This document shows positions 17,515 to 26,074 of a stretch of 64,000 bases of DNA, piece after piece. Position numbers and translations under genes: made by a program. Numbering within the stretch: position 1 is the first letter of the stretch; each line of letters starts with the position of its first letter. This DNA comes from Intestinibacter bartlettii (GTDB lineage Bacteria; Bacillota; Clostridia; Peptostreptococcales; Peptostreptococcaceae), in NCBI RefSeq assembly GCF_000154445.1, contig NZ_DS499569.1. The stretch is one strand, 5' to 3'. The notes under the pieces are model-generated. The model saw only the letters and a program-made list of their open reading frames with translations. It was not told the DNA's origin and searched no databases.

Positions 17515-17635
17515 TTTTATTCAACGTCTCCCTTTTTTCGAATTCATCTTGATTTAAAATTCTATAATTATATAAATACAGATATGCTTCTATACTTCCA
17601 GTTTTTTTAAAAACTTCCCAAAGTAATTTATACAT
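17471..17635 (-). CDS. yqzL: YqzL-family small protein
   Basis: This 54-codon open frame encodes MYKLLWEVFKKTGSIEAYLY followed by LYNYRIL and a charged tail. The [LF]-x-W-x-V-F-x-x-T-G-x-I-[DE]-x-Y-L pattern matches the YqzL family of about 45-50 residues found between era and recO in Bacillus and clostridia. A GGGGG ribosome-binding run lies 7 bases before the ATG. Its last 15 codons run into recO in another frame, and the tail after about residue 40 is not conserved in what I know of the family. Function is unknown; the linkage suggests DNA repair or ribosome assembly roles, but that is only guilt by association. Confidence 0.8.
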   Translation of the reverse strand: MYKLLWEVFKKTGSIEAYLYLYNYRILNQDEFEKRETLNKNGDCKYPRDSSQGS

Positions 17636-17701
17636 CTAAAAACCCCCTTCTTACATTATTACTCGTAGTTTTTGTAAGAGGAGGTCAAAAAATTCATTTA
17701 T

Positions 17702-19103
17702 TTAGGAAACAATTTTTGACAAAAATATCGTCGTAATTATAAAAAATAACACTACACCTATCATATCTAATAAAACAGATATAAGAGGAGAAGATATTAT
17801 AGCTATATCACCAGATAAATGTTTTAACATAAGAGGTGTAAAGCTTCCTATCATAGCCCCCACAACCATGTTTATAAGTACACAAATACCTATTACTATT
17901 GACATATTTAAACTGTGTAAAATAATATATGCCATTGCTCCGATGATAATTGAACATACTAGTCCAGTAATTAATCCAACTGCTCCTTCTTTTAAGACAG
18001 TTCTAAAATCTATATCTTCTTCATCATTATTAGATAGAGTCATTATTGTAAGCGATGAAGATTGCATTCCAACACTTCCGCCCATACCTAATATCACAGG
18101 CACAAAGCATAAAAACTTAACATAAGTTAATCCTTCTACAAAGGTAGTTTTTGTTAATATTATAGCTGTAAATAATCCACCTATTAAGATTAATAAAAGC
18201 CAAGGTATTCTTGCTCTTACAGATGAAACTATTTGTTCTAACATAGTTGAATCTGGTTTTTCAGCAACATCTCTTTCGTGTTCTGAAGATCCAGCTAATT
18301 TGTATAAGTCTTCTGTAGCTTCTTCTTCCATAACGTCTATTATATCATCAACAGTTATTATACCTCTTAAGATATTGTCTCTGTCTACAACTGGTATCGC
18401 TATTAAATCGTATTTAGATACTAATTTTACAGCTAATTCTCTATCATCGTCATCGTATACTGATATTATGTTTTCACTCATTAAATCTGCTACAACAACA
18501 GAGTCTCTAGCTGTTATAAGTTCTCTAAGAGATAGTACACCTACTAGCTTTTCATCATTATCAACGACGTATATGTAGTAAATTGTCTCAGCATCTTCAG
18601 CATTTTTTCTCATATGCTCAATAGCCTCTTTAGCTGTCATATTTTCGTTAACTTCGATATAACCAGTAGTCATTATACCTCCAGTTGACTCTTCTTCATA
18701 TCCAAGGAGTTTTCTTACATCTTCTGCATCTTCTTTATTAAGTAAAATTTATTATTCTTTGTCTTTCATCTTCTTCTAATTCACTTAATATATCTGTTAA
18801 ATCATCTAATGACATCTGTTCTAGAATATTTCTTCCATGTTGCACATCTATTAATGAAAGCATTGTTCTGAAAAACTCTGAACCACTTTCTTCTAAAATA
18901 GATGCTGATACATCAATTGGCAAAACTTCAAAAAGCTTTACTTTCATTTCTTCATCTAAGTTTTCCATTACATCTAAGATATCCATTGTATGATATTCTT
19001 CTAGTAATTCTCTTAGCTCTAATATTTTGTTATTTTCTAATAAATCATTGACCTGTTCTAACAACAGTCTCGAATCATCATTTTTCCTATCCATATAATC
19101 CAC
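17702..19103 (-). pseudogene. mgtE: Magnesium transporter MgtE, split by a one-base frameshift
   Basis: The two halves of an MgtE-type Mg2+ channel are in different frames. The first (18738-19103, 121 residues) is the helical N domain with the ELREL....MDILDVMENLDEE and LVEVLP-like repeats. The second (frame open from about 18742 down to 17702) has LLNKEDAEDVRKLLGY, two CBS domains (GGIMTTGYIEV onwards) and five membrane helices with the pore signature (GLITGLVCSIIIGAM, VVGAMIGSFTPLML). Removing one A from the AAAA run at 18744-18747 restores a continuous reading ...RQRIINLLNKEDAEDV. So this is either a sequencing error or a recent frameshift. It sits 2 bases after era and before yqzL, where Bacillus has cdd nearby. 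Confidence 0.88.
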
Positions 19104-19105
19104 CT

Positions 19106-19996
19106 TTATTTATCATTATAGCCAAAATCAGTTATATAATTTTGTAGATTTCTCCAATTCTCTTTTACTTTTACCCATAATTGGAGATTTATTTTTGAAC
19201 CTAATAAAAGCTCCATATCTTCTCTGGCTGATTTTCCTATACCTTTTAATTTTCTACCATTTTTCCCAATTATTATACCTTTATGAGAATCCCTTTCGCA
19301 ATAAATAACAGCAGATATATCTACTATGTCTTTATCTTGTCTAGATTTCATTCTTTCAACTTCTACAGCAACACCATGAGGTACCTCATCATTTAAGTAG
19401 TGTAGAACTTTTTCTCTTATTAATTCTGATACAAGCACTCTTTCTGGTTGGTCAGTTATCATATAGTCTGGGAAGTATTTTGGTCCTTCTTGAAGATAAT
19501 TTCCTATAACTTTTAATAACTCATTTACATTTCTTCCTTTAAGTGCTGATATTGGAACTATTGCTTTGAATAAATCTTCATTTGAATATAATTGCATTAA
19601 TTCAAATAGTTCACTTTCTTCTAATTTATCTATTTTATTTAATACTAATATTACTGGAGTTTTTATTCCTCTTAAATCTTCTATTATTTTTCTATCTCCA
19701 GGTCCAATTTTTTTTGAATCGTCTACTACGAATAATACTAAATCAACATTTTTGAATGCATCTGTAGCTGATTTTACCATAAATTCGCCTAATTTATTTT
19801 TTGGTTTGTGTATACCTGGTGTATCCAAAAATACGATTTGACACTCTTCATCAGTATAAACTGCTTGAATTGTATTTCTTGTAGTTTGAGGTTTATCACT
19901 CATTATTGCGATTTTTTCTCCTACTACGTTATTCATTAATGTTGATTTTCCTACATTTGGTCTACCGACTATACTAACAAATCCTGATTTGAACAT
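19106..19996 (-). CDS. era: GTPase Era
   Basis: This 296-residue Ras-like GTPase binds the 3' end of 16S rRNA and acts in 30S assembly. G1 GRPNVGKST (about 10-18), G3 DTPG (about 59-62), G4 NKID (about 123-126) and the C-terminal KH domain with GIIIGKNGRKLKGIG (about 240-254) are all present. The length is normal. GGAG precedes the ATG. An extended -10 element, TGTTATAAT (complement 20109-20117), lies about 115 bases upstream and could start an era-mgtE-yqzL-recO transcript. Confidence 0.97.
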   Translation of the reverse strand: MFKSGFVSIVGRPNVGKSTLMNNVVGEKIAIMSDKPQTTRNTIQAVYTDEECQIVFLDTPGIHKPKNKLGEFMVKSATDAFKNVDLVLFVVDDSKKIGPGDRKIIEDLRGIKTPVILVLNKIDKLEESELFELMQLYSNEDLFKAIVPISALKGRNVNELLKVIGNYLQEGPKYFPDYMITDQPERVLVSELIREKVLHYLNDEVPHGVAVEVERMKSRQDKDIVDISAVIYCERDSHKGIIIGKNGRKLKGIGKSAREDMELLLGSKINLQLWVKVKENWRNLQNYITDFGYNDK

Positions 19997-20108
19997 TTAC
20001 ATTTCTCCTAACTTCTTGTCTTTTACTAATTTTATTTTTGTCATTGCTTAAAAGTCTTTAGCAAAATAATATGATAGCTATTTATCATTAGTCTTACCAT
20101 AATACTAT

Positions 20109-20117
20109 ATTATAACA
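20109..20117 (-). promoter_or_regulatory. Extended -10 promoter upstream of era
   Basis: TGTTATAAT on the minus strand matches TGnTATAAT; the -35 (TAGTTA) is poor. It lies in the 166-bp gap between dgkA and era. Confidence 0.45.
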
Positions 20118-20162
20118 CAAAGATGTAATTTAACTATTACCTATTTGATTTAATTAAATTTT

Positions 20163-20885
20163 TTAATAAAAATTAAATATTTTTATTTGGAAGACAAGCA
20201 TAGCTACTAATATTCCCAGCAATGCTCCTGCAACTGTCTCCCAAAATGTATGTATCTTTCCTTCTATTCTGCTTTGTGCAACTAAAATTGCCATTATATA
20301 TCCCAAAGCTGATACTATTGGATTTTCTATAATCATAGTTATAGATGTAGCAAGTGCAAATGCTAATGCTGCATGACCACTTGGCATACCTCCTTGAAGA
20401 GGCGTTCCTGTAGAAGTAAGTGCTTTTACTACTACTACACTAATTAAAACTAATACAATACATATTAGAGTTACATGTGGATCTGATTTTCTGATTGAAA
20501 CTATAACTGACTGAGATAAATGCATAAATTTATCGTAAAAAATCAGGTATCCCACAGCCACAGCATTTAATGATGCAATTAAAACCCCACCTGCTGCCAC
20601 ATCTTTTGCAATTTTTGCTAATGGATGAATCTCATTTGTAATTAAATCTACAGCATTTTCTACAGCTGTATTAAACATTTCTGATACAATTACTAAACTT
20701 ATAGATAGTAATAGTATCATCTTCTCTACTCTACTTAAATCTAAAAATAAACTTATTAAAAGCACGACTACTGCTATAACATAGTGTATTTTCATATTTC
20801 TTTCGTGTTTAAAGGTGTATATAACACCCTCAATTGCTGCATTAAATGCCTTTATAATATTTTGGCGTGGTTTGTTTCTTTTCAT
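20163..20885 (-). CDS. dgkA: Diacylglycerol/undecaprenol kinase fused to a PAP2-like domain
   Basis: This 240-residue membrane protein has an N-terminal DgkA domain (about 1-120) with the catalytic SEMFNTAVENAVDLIT and KDVAAGGVLIASLNAVAVGYL segments; Gram-positive members phosphorylate undecaprenol or diacylglycerol. The second half (about 135-240) is a PAP2-type phosphatase fold with PSGHAAL near 165. Its flanking motifs are atypical: the first has K-x6-TP rather than K-x6-RP, and the third reads SRIEGKIHTFWE with Glu for the usual Asp. It may be a kinase-phosphatase pair in one chain or carry a degenerate phosphatase. The gene is between ybeY and era, as in Bacillus. Confidence 0.9.
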   Translation of the reverse strand: MKRNKPRQNIIKAFNAAIEGVIYTFKHERNMKIHYVIAVVVLLISLFLDLSRVEKMILLLSISLVIVSEMFNTAVENAVDLITNEIHPLAKIAKDVAAGGVLIASLNAVAVGYLIFYDKFMHLSQSVIVSIRKSDPHVTLICIVLVLISVVVVKALTSTGTPLQGGMPSGHAALAFALATSITMIIENPIVSALGYIMAILVAQSRIEGKIHTFWETVAGALLGILVAMLVFQIKIFNFY

Positions 20886-20891
20886 AAAAAC

Positions 20892-21353
20892 CTACTCCCT
20901 TGTTATTCCTAACTTATTTAAAATATACTCTTCTTTTTGGCTCATTTCTTTTGTATTTTCTTCAGTATCGTGATCATATCCTAATAAATGGAACATACTA
21001 TGACAAACTAAGAAGCATACTTCTCTTTCGAAGCTGTGGTTGTATTCTCTACTTTGCTCAAAAGCTCTTTCTAAAGATATTACTATATCTCCTAAAGATT
21101 CTTCACCAAAATCAACACCAAATTCATCTTCTACTAAAAGAGGGAATGATAATACATCTGTCGCTCTATCTATTCCTCTATATTCTTTGTTCAATTCATG
21201 TATTTCTTTATTGTCTACGAAAGATAAGCTTACTTCATAATTATCATCATAATCTTCATAATCTAAACATTCTAATATAATATCTTTTATTTTTTCGATT
21301 AGTTCTTCGCTAACCTCTAATTTGTCTTGTCTATCGTCTATTATTAATTCCAT
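20892..21353 (-). CDS. ybeY: Endoribonuclease YbeY (rRNA maturation factor)
   Basis: This 153-residue single-strand endoribonuclease takes part in 16S rRNA 3' end maturation and ribosome quality control. The zinc-binding H-x3-H-x5-H motif is in HSMFHLLGYDHD (about 118-129), preceded by NKEYRGIDRATDVLSFPL and GDIVISLERA. The length is normal. It lies 6 bases before dgkA and after phoH in the conserved phoH-ybeY-dgkA-era order. Confidence 0.96.
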   Translation of the reverse strand: MELIIDDRQDKLEVSEELIEKIKDIILECLDYEDYDDNYEVSLSFVDNKEIHELNKEYRGIDRATDVLSFPLLVEDEFGVDFGEESLGDIVISLERAFEQSREYNHSFEREVCFLVCHSMFHLLGYDHDTEENTKEMSQKEEYILNKLGITRE

Positions 21354-21417
21354 GTCTTCACCTACTATATAAATTCTTTCTTTTGTTTATTTTTGCTATT
21401 TTTAATAATTTTAAATC

Positions 21418-22428
21418 CTACTTTTTTGGATTTCTTGCATTTTTTTCTTTTTCTCTTTTACTTTTTCTATATTCTTCTTTTTTTTCAAACTTATCATAAG
21501 CTTTTATTATTCTTTGAACTAATTCATGTCTTACAACGTCTTTTTCTGTAAGTTCTATTTTGCCAATACCTTTTATATTTTCAAGTATAGTAGTAGCTTG
21601 AACTAGCCCACTTCTCTTTTTATCAGGTAAATCTGTTTGAGTTATATCCCCAGTTACTACGGCCTTTGAACCAAATCCAAGCCTTGTTAAGAACATCTTC
21701 ATTTGCTCTGGTGTAGTATTTTGTGCTTCATCTAATATTATAAATGCATTATCTAAAGTTCTACCTCTCATAAAAGCAAGTGGTGCAACTTCTATAGTTC
21801 CTCTTTCTAAAAACTTATTAACTCTTTCCCCACCAAGCATATCGAATAATGCGTCGTATAACGGTCTTAAGTAAGGATCTACCTTATCTTTTAAATCCCC
21901 TGGTAAAAATCCTAAGCTTTCCCCCGCTTCAACTGCTGGTCTAGTTAAGACAATTCTACTTACTTCGTCTTTTTTAAATGCACTAACAGCCATTGCAACT
22001 GCTAAATAAGTTTTCCCTGTACCTGCTGGTCCTATACCAAAAGTTATATCGTTTTGGTTTATTAATTCGATATATTTCTTTTGTCCAAGAGTTTTAGGTT
22101 GAACTGCTTTTCCCTTTTTAGTTACTACGATGACATCGTCTAATTCTTTTATCATCATTTCACTACCTTCAAGCAATAAAGATAAACTATAAGTTACAGA
22201 TTGTCTATCTAATGATTTCCCATTTATAACTGTTTCTTGTAACTCAGTCATTAATTTATACGCTAAATCTACGTTTTTTTCCTCGCCCATTAATACGATA
22301 TTACCTTCTCTTAAAATAACATCTATACTAAGCGTATCTTCAATTAACTTAATATTTTCATCGAAACTTCCAAATAATTCTCTTTCAAATTCTTGTTCTG
22401 CTATTAAAAATTTTTTTTGTGTAATCAA
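21418..22428 (-). CDS. phoH: PhoH-family ATPase
   Basis: This 336-residue PhoH-like protein has an N-terminal KH-like segment (about 1-100) and a RecA-like ATPase core with Walker A GPAGTGKTYLAVA (about 137-149), the Walker B IILDEAQNTTPEQMKMFLTRLG (about 230-250) and TGDITQTDLP. It is thought to work with YbeY in RNA processing. The start is a TTG with AAGGAGG 10 bases upstream; no ATG is better placed. The C-terminal 30 residues are a lysine-rich tail. Confidence 0.95.
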   Translation of the reverse strand: MITQKKFLIAEQEFERELFGSFDENIKLIEDTLSIDVILREGNIVLMGEEKNVDLAYKLMTELQETVINGKSLDRQSVTYSLSLLLEGSEMMIKELDDVIVVTKKGKAVQPKTLGQKKYIELINQNDITFGIGPAGTGKTYLAVAMAVSAFKKDEVSRIVLTRPAVEAGESLGFLPGDLKDKVDPYLRPLYDALFDMLGGERVNKFLERGTIEVAPLAFMRGRTLDNAFIILDEAQNTTPEQMKMFLTRLGFGSKAVVTGDITQTDLPDKKRSGLVQATTILENIKGIGKIELTEKDVVRHELVQRIIKAYDKFEKKEEYRKSKREKEKNARNPKK

Positions 22429-22476
22429 TTAAATTATGCCTCCTTAAAATGTTAATCTTGTTAATCTATATTTTTA

Positions 22477-23766
22477 TTAATTATTTTCAGTTGTATCTTT
22501 TGTATCATCTTTTTTATTATTTTGCTCATATTTATTTTTTATATCATCTATTGGTCTTTTTTGTGGATTAGATGGCACTGGTTCTCCATCTTCACTTTTA
22601 CTATTTTCTTCTAATATCTTATTTATTTCTTGTTTATTAAGAGAATACACTTTAGATATATCTTCACTTGCTTGTACTGTTACAATATATTCTAACATAT
22701 TTTTACTTACTTTATGTTGATAATTTACATCCTCCATCTTTGCAGATGCAGGCATCATATAGTATAAATCTTTTAATGCTTTTTGCTTTAATGATTCTTT
22801 TAATTTATCTCTATTAACTTCTACTTCTTCTTTTTCAACCTCAAAAAAAGTACTAACTACTATTTTAAGTGGGAAAGTATAATTGCCAAGTCTAATCTCT
22901 TTTGTTTTATTTTCAATTATGTAATCTTTATATTTTATATTTCTTATTAACTTATATTCCTTACCATAAAAAGTAAGTGTATATGCTTCCTTGCTTTTTC
23001 CCGTCTTTTTATTTTTTGTTTCTATGTACGATTTTTTTTGAACACTCTCATAAAAAGTAGTAGCCCAAACTTCTGGCATTGATGATGTATTCGCCCCTTG
23101 GATTAACAAGTCCCCTTTTTTAACAATGTCGCCAACTGATACGACTGCTTCTCCACTTCTAGCAATTACCTTTTCTATTATACCATTTTTAGATGCAATT
23201 ATATTACAATAATTAGATTTTGCAGTTTGAGTATTTTCATCATCCTTCTTAGTTATTGTAACAAAAACATTTGTACCTTTAACATTTATAGATAAATATG
23301 CTACCTCATCTATTTCTTGCATTATATGATCTCTTATAATTTTTCTATTTATAGTTTTTTTATAGACACCAGGCTTTAAACCACATTCTTCTAACTCTTG
23401 TCTTAAGACTTTTTTGTCTATTCCTTCTGGACAATCTATATATATATCTGTTACAAATTGTGTTGTCAATAAAAGTAAAAAAAGTGATACTATTGCAGAA
23501 AAAACCATAGTTTTATATCTGTATATCCTTTTTGCTAAAAAAGGAATACCTGTTTTTTGTTTTATCTTGATTTCAAACTTACTGCCTCTATAAGTATTTT
23601 TTATCTTTTTTAAATCTCCCCTATTAACGCAAAATTCTATCTTTGTATTACTTATTCTTTTGACATTATAAATAGATATTCTGCTTTTGCAGATGAAGTT
23701 TAAATACTTCTCTGCATCTATCCCTTCTACAATTAGAACATAATACCCTCTTATATAATTAATCAA
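22477..23766 (-). CDS. yqfD: Sporulation protein YqfD
   Basis: This 429-residue membrane protein matches YqfD (SpoIVE-linked family), a mother-cell sporulation protein of Bacillus and clostridia. One membrane helix is at about 92-110 (MVFSAIVSLFLLLLTTQFV); the extracytoplasmic part has GVYKKTINRKIIRDHIMQEIDEVAYLSINVKGTNVFV and the GDIVKKGDLLIQG segment near 215-228. The tail (about 385-429) is charged and low-complexity. The start is a TTG with GGAGG 9 bases upstream. It follows yqfC by 14 bases and the two are almost always adjacent. Confidence 0.9.
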   Translation of the reverse strand: MINYIRGYYVLIVEGIDAEKYLNFICKSRISIYNVKRISNTKIEFCVNRGDLKKIKNTYRGSKFEIKIKQKTGIPFLAKRIYRYKTMVFSAIVSLFLLLLTTQFVTDIYIDCPEGIDKKVLRQELEECGLKPGVYKKTINRKIIRDHIMQEIDEVAYLSINVKGTNVFVTITKKDDENTQTAKSNYCNIIASKNGIIEKVIARSGEAVVSVGDIVKKGDLLIQGANTSSMPEVWATTFYESVQKKSYIETKNKKTGKSKEAYTLTFYGKEYKLIRNIKYKDYIIENKTKEIRLGNYTFPLKIVVSTFFEVEKEEVEVNRDKLKESLKQKALKDLYYMMPASAKMEDVNYQHKVSKNMLEYIVTVQASEDISKVYSLNKQEINKILEENSKSEDGEPVPSNPQKRPIDDIKNKYEQNNKKDDTKDTTENN

Positions 23767-23780
23767 TTTTATATTCCTCC

Positions 23781-24014
23781 TTAATCAGTAAATTCTAGAG
23801 AATTAATTATCCCTTTTATCCCAATTTCACCTTCATTTATATACTTCAAAACAAGCTTATCTCCAGTTATTTTAACTATTTTTTCTTTTGTCTTAACTCT
23901 TATTAAATTCGTATCAAACTCCACTATATTTACATAATTTTCTATACTTAAAAACTTATTACTATATATCGTAATAATAGGCTTTATAACTTGTAATTCA
24001 GATGATATATCCAT
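23781..24014 (-). CDS. yqfC: Sporulation protein YqfC
   Basis: This 77-residue protein is of the YqfC/YabP-like family, small beta-rich proteins made in the mother cell. The segment LSIENYVNIVEFDTNLIRVKTKEKIVKITGDKLVLKYINEGEIGIKGII is typical. An AGGAGG site precedes the ATG. It heads the yqfC-yqfD-phoH-ybeY-dgkA-era run; the 184-bp gap upstream ends in the tspO terminator, so the promoter of this sporulation pair should be in 24020-24120. Confidence 0.88.
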   Translation of the reverse strand: MDISSELQVIKPIITIYSNKFLSIENYVNIVEFDTNLIRVKTKEKIVKITGDKLVLKYINEGEIGIKGIINSLEFTD

Positions 24015-24120
24015 AAAACTCCTCCTTAAAATAAACCTTCTTCATATATTTTATGAACTAACACCTTTATAAATGTTATATATTATGTATATGATATAAA
24101 CTCATATTTTAGGAATTGAG

Positions 24121-24157
24121 CAAAAAAAAACTACTCTATGGTAGTATTAAGTAGTTT
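24121..24157 (-). terminator. Terminator of tspO
   Basis: AAACTACT (24128-24135) / AGTAGTTT (24150-24157) with an inner CTACT-like repeat, followed by T8 on the minus strand. Confidence 0.85.
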
Positions 24158-24198
24158 AAAAAACCTTTATCTTTATATATTATTTAACTAAAATAGTT

Positions 24199-24696
24199 TT
24201 ATTTGTTTAATACCCAAATAAAATAACTTAAAAATATAACAAAAACCATCCAAATTATATATGGAATATTAAGTATTGCAGCAGTTTTATCTATTTTATA
24301 GAACCTATAAATCATTATAACAAGAACAAGTGTTAAAATAACACTTTCTACAAATGCTACAAATTTTAAGTCTAATCCAAAGAATAATATACTCCATAAA
24401 AAATTCAGTGCTAATTGAAGATAATATAAAAATATTGCATCGTTTATCTTTTGAGTGCTCTTATTTGAGCTTCTAATTATGTACGCTGATATCCCCATTA
24501 AAATATATAATATAGGCCATATAATAGAAAATAGACCTGCACTTGGGGCAAAATCTGGTTTAATTAATTGTGCATACTGAATTTGAAAAGATGTCTGGGA
24601 TAATAAAACAGCTATCATACTGCTTAAAAATCCTGTTAATAAAGGAATTGCAACACAAATAAGAAATTTTTTTATTTCCTTAACAGATATAATCAA
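24199..24696 (-). CDS. tspO: TspO/MBR-family membrane protein
   Basis: This 165-residue protein has five predicted membrane helices and the conserved TspO positions PDFAPSAGLFSIIWPILYILMGISAYII (about 46-72) and LNFLWSILFFGLDLKFVAFVESVIL. TspO proteins bind porphyrins or other tetrapyrroles and are linked to stress responses; the exact role in clostridia is not settled. It is a single gene between its own terminator and the yqeY terminator. No heme gene is adjacent. Confidence 0.9.
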   Translation of the reverse strand: MIISVKEIKKFLICVAIPLLTGFLSSMIAVLLSQTSFQIQYAQLIKPDFAPSAGLFSIIWPILYILMGISAYIIRSSNKSTQKINDAIFLYYLQLALNFLWSILFFGLDLKFVAFVESVILTLVLVIMIYRFYKIDKTAAILNIPYIIWMVFVIFLSYFIWVLNK

Positions 24697-24795
24697 CTAT
24701 TTCACCTTCCTATAATTATTAATTGTAAATGCTTTTATAATAATTATGTGCAAGGCTTATAATATATTACACTACTATTTTTATTTTAAAACGTA

Positions 24796-24826
24796 AAAAG
24801 GCCTAGAATTTTATTCTAGACCTTTT
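24796..24826 (-). terminator. Terminator of rpsU-yqeY
   Basis: AAAAGGcCTAGAAT / ATTCTAGaCCTTTT hairpin with a 3-nt loop, followed by T-rich sequence on the minus strand. Confidence 0.85.
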
Positions 24827-24829
24827 AAT

Positions 24830-25273
24830 CTATTGTAAGTTTTTTCTAACTAATTCATTTATTAGCTTTCCATCAGCACGACCTTTTACTTTAGGCATGA
24901 TTGATGACATAATTTGCTTCATATCTTTCATTGAAGTAGCTCCAACTTCTGATATAGTTGCAATCACGATTTCGTTTAGTTCTTCTTCGCTTAATTGTTG
25001 AGGTAGGTACTCTTTTAAAACTTCTATTTCAGCTTCTGCTTGAGTCGCTAAATCTTCTCTACCCGCTTTCTTAAATTCGTTTAGAGAATCTTTTGTTTGT
25101 TTTAGTAGTTTAGCTATTATGTCGATTACTTGAGAATCGTCTAGCTCAACCCTATTATCAACTTCAAATTGCTTAATTGAAGCCCTAATTAAAGTTACTA
25201 CTGATTTTTTAGTATTATCTTTGTTTTTCATAGAAGACTTTAGATCTTCTTGTAACTTTTGTTTAAGGGACAT
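24830..25273 (-). CDS. yqeY: GatB/YqeY domain protein
   Basis: This 147-residue protein is the stand-alone version of the tail domain of the tRNA amidotransferase GatB. The family shape is clear: SLKQKLQEDLKSSMKNKDNTKKSVVTLIRASIKQFEVD at the start, LKEYLPQQLSEEEL in the middle and GRADGKLINELVRKNL at the end. Its biochemical role is unproven; tRNA binding is suspected. The ATG at 25273 is chosen because the GAGGTGA site is 6 bases upstream; a GTG three codons earlier lies in that site. It follows rpsU by 42 bases, as in Bacillus. Confidence 0.93.
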   Translation of the reverse strand: MSLKQKLQEDLKSSMKNKDNTKKSVVTLIRASIKQFEVDNRVELDDSQVIDIIAKLLKQTKDSLNEFKKAGREDLATQAEAEIEVLKEYLPQQLSEEELNEIVIATISEVGATSMKDMKQIMSSIMPKVKGRADGKLINELVRKNLQ

Positions 25274-25315
25274 TCCCTTCACCTCTTTATTTCATTTTAC
25301 TACTTTTAGATATTA

Positions 25316-25495
25316 CTATCTTTTAGCATTTTTTCTTCTAGCTGCTTCAGCTTTTTTCTTACGTTTAACACTTGGTTTATCATAGTGTTCTCTTTTTCTT
25401 ACTTCTGACATTATGCCAGACATAGCGCATTGACGTTTAAATCTTCTTAAAGCACTATCTAATGATTCATTTTCTCTTACTCTTACTTCTGACAT
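25316..25495 (-). CDS. rpsU: 30S ribosomal protein S21
   Basis: This 59-residue protein begins MSEVRVRENESLDSALRRFK, continues with RQCAMSGIMSEVRKREHY and ends in a lysine/arginine-rich tail, all typical of S21 (bS21), which binds near the 16S rRNA 3' end and helps initiation. A GGAGGGAGGG site is 6 bases before the ATG. It lies between the HIT gene and yqeY and has its own strong promoter and a structured leader of about 75 nt. Confidence 0.96.
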   Translation of the reverse strand: MSEVRVRENESLDSALRRFKRQCAMSGIMSEVRKREHYDKPSVKRKKKAEAARRKNAKR

Positions 25496-25500
25496 TCTTT

Positions 25501-25571
25501 TTCCCTCCCTCCGATTTCGCGAATTATGTATAAAATCGTATGAGTCCTTACAAACCTCTCCGATTTCATAC
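25501..25571 (-). promoter_or_regulatory. Structured rpsU leader with repeated SD-like element
   Basis: GAAATCGGAG occurs twice in the leader (complement 25558-25567 and 25509-25518); the second copy runs into the ribosome-binding site. In RNA, GUAUGAAAUCG at the 5' end can pair over 11 bp (one G-U) with CGAUUUUAUAC (complement 25528-25538). The same CGAUUU can instead pair with the second AAAUCG beside the Shine-Dalgarno. The two pairings exclude each other. Confidence 0.5.
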
Positions 25572-25577
25572 TTGTAT

Positions 25578-25606
25578 ATTATAAACTATATTTTTATATT
25601 TATCAA
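25578..25606 (-). promoter_or_regulatory. Sigma-A promoter of rpsU
   Basis: TTGATA (complement 25601-25606), 17-bp spacer, TATAAT (complement 25578-25583). Confidence 0.82.
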
Positions 25607-25682
25607 GTATTTTAATTAAATATAAAATGAAATTTATTAATATACAAGAACAATTTTACTTTTTTAGCCAAAAACATTCAAA

Positions 25683-26033
25683 TTATTTGGGATTTTTTTC
25701 ATACATTGGAAGTTTTTTACCAGCTAGCACATGAAAATGAATGTGTTTTACTTCTTGGCCGCCATCTGCACCACAGTTATTTATTATTCTAAATCCATTT
25801 TGAGCAAAACCTTTTTCATTTGCTATTATATTAATTACCTTATGAATATGTGCAATAATATCCATATCCTCTGCATTTACATCTAGTATACTTTCATAAT
25901 GTTTTTTAGGTACTACTAGAATATGATATGGTGCAACAGGATTTATATCATTAAATGCTAAAACCTTGTCATCTTCATATACTATATCTCCCGGTATCTC
26001 TCCTGCTATTATTTTACAAAATAAACAGTCCAT
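25683..26033 (-). CDS. HIT-family nucleotide hydrolase (HinT-like)
   Basis: This 116-residue histidine-triad protein begins CLFCKIIAGEIPGDIVYEDDKVLAFNDINPVAPYHILVVPKKH and has the triad in KHIHFHVLAGK (about 97-107). HinT-like enzymes hydrolyse nucleoside phosphoramidates such as AMP-amines. Two N-terminal cysteines (CLFC) may form half of a zinc site seen in some HIT proteins. It follows mtaB by 41 bases and precedes the rpsU promoter, so it probably ends the dnaJ-side operon. Confidence 0.93.
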   Translation of the reverse strand: MDCLFCKIIAGEIPGDIVYEDDKVLAFNDINPVAPYHILVVPKKHYESILDVNAEDMDIIAHIHKVINIIANEKGFAQNGFRIINNCGADGGQEVKHIHFHVLAGKKLPMYEKNPK

Positions 26034-26074
26034 CTCCTATACACCTCCTATCTAATTATATGTATTTCTACATA

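Noticed and set aside
20071..20088. ATGATA/TATCAT small hairpin before era
   Set aside because: Six AT-rich base pairs and no T-run; too weak to call a terminator.
20900..21280. 126-codon plus-strand open frame
   Set aside because: Antisense shadow of ybeY, Leu/His-rich, no family resemblance.
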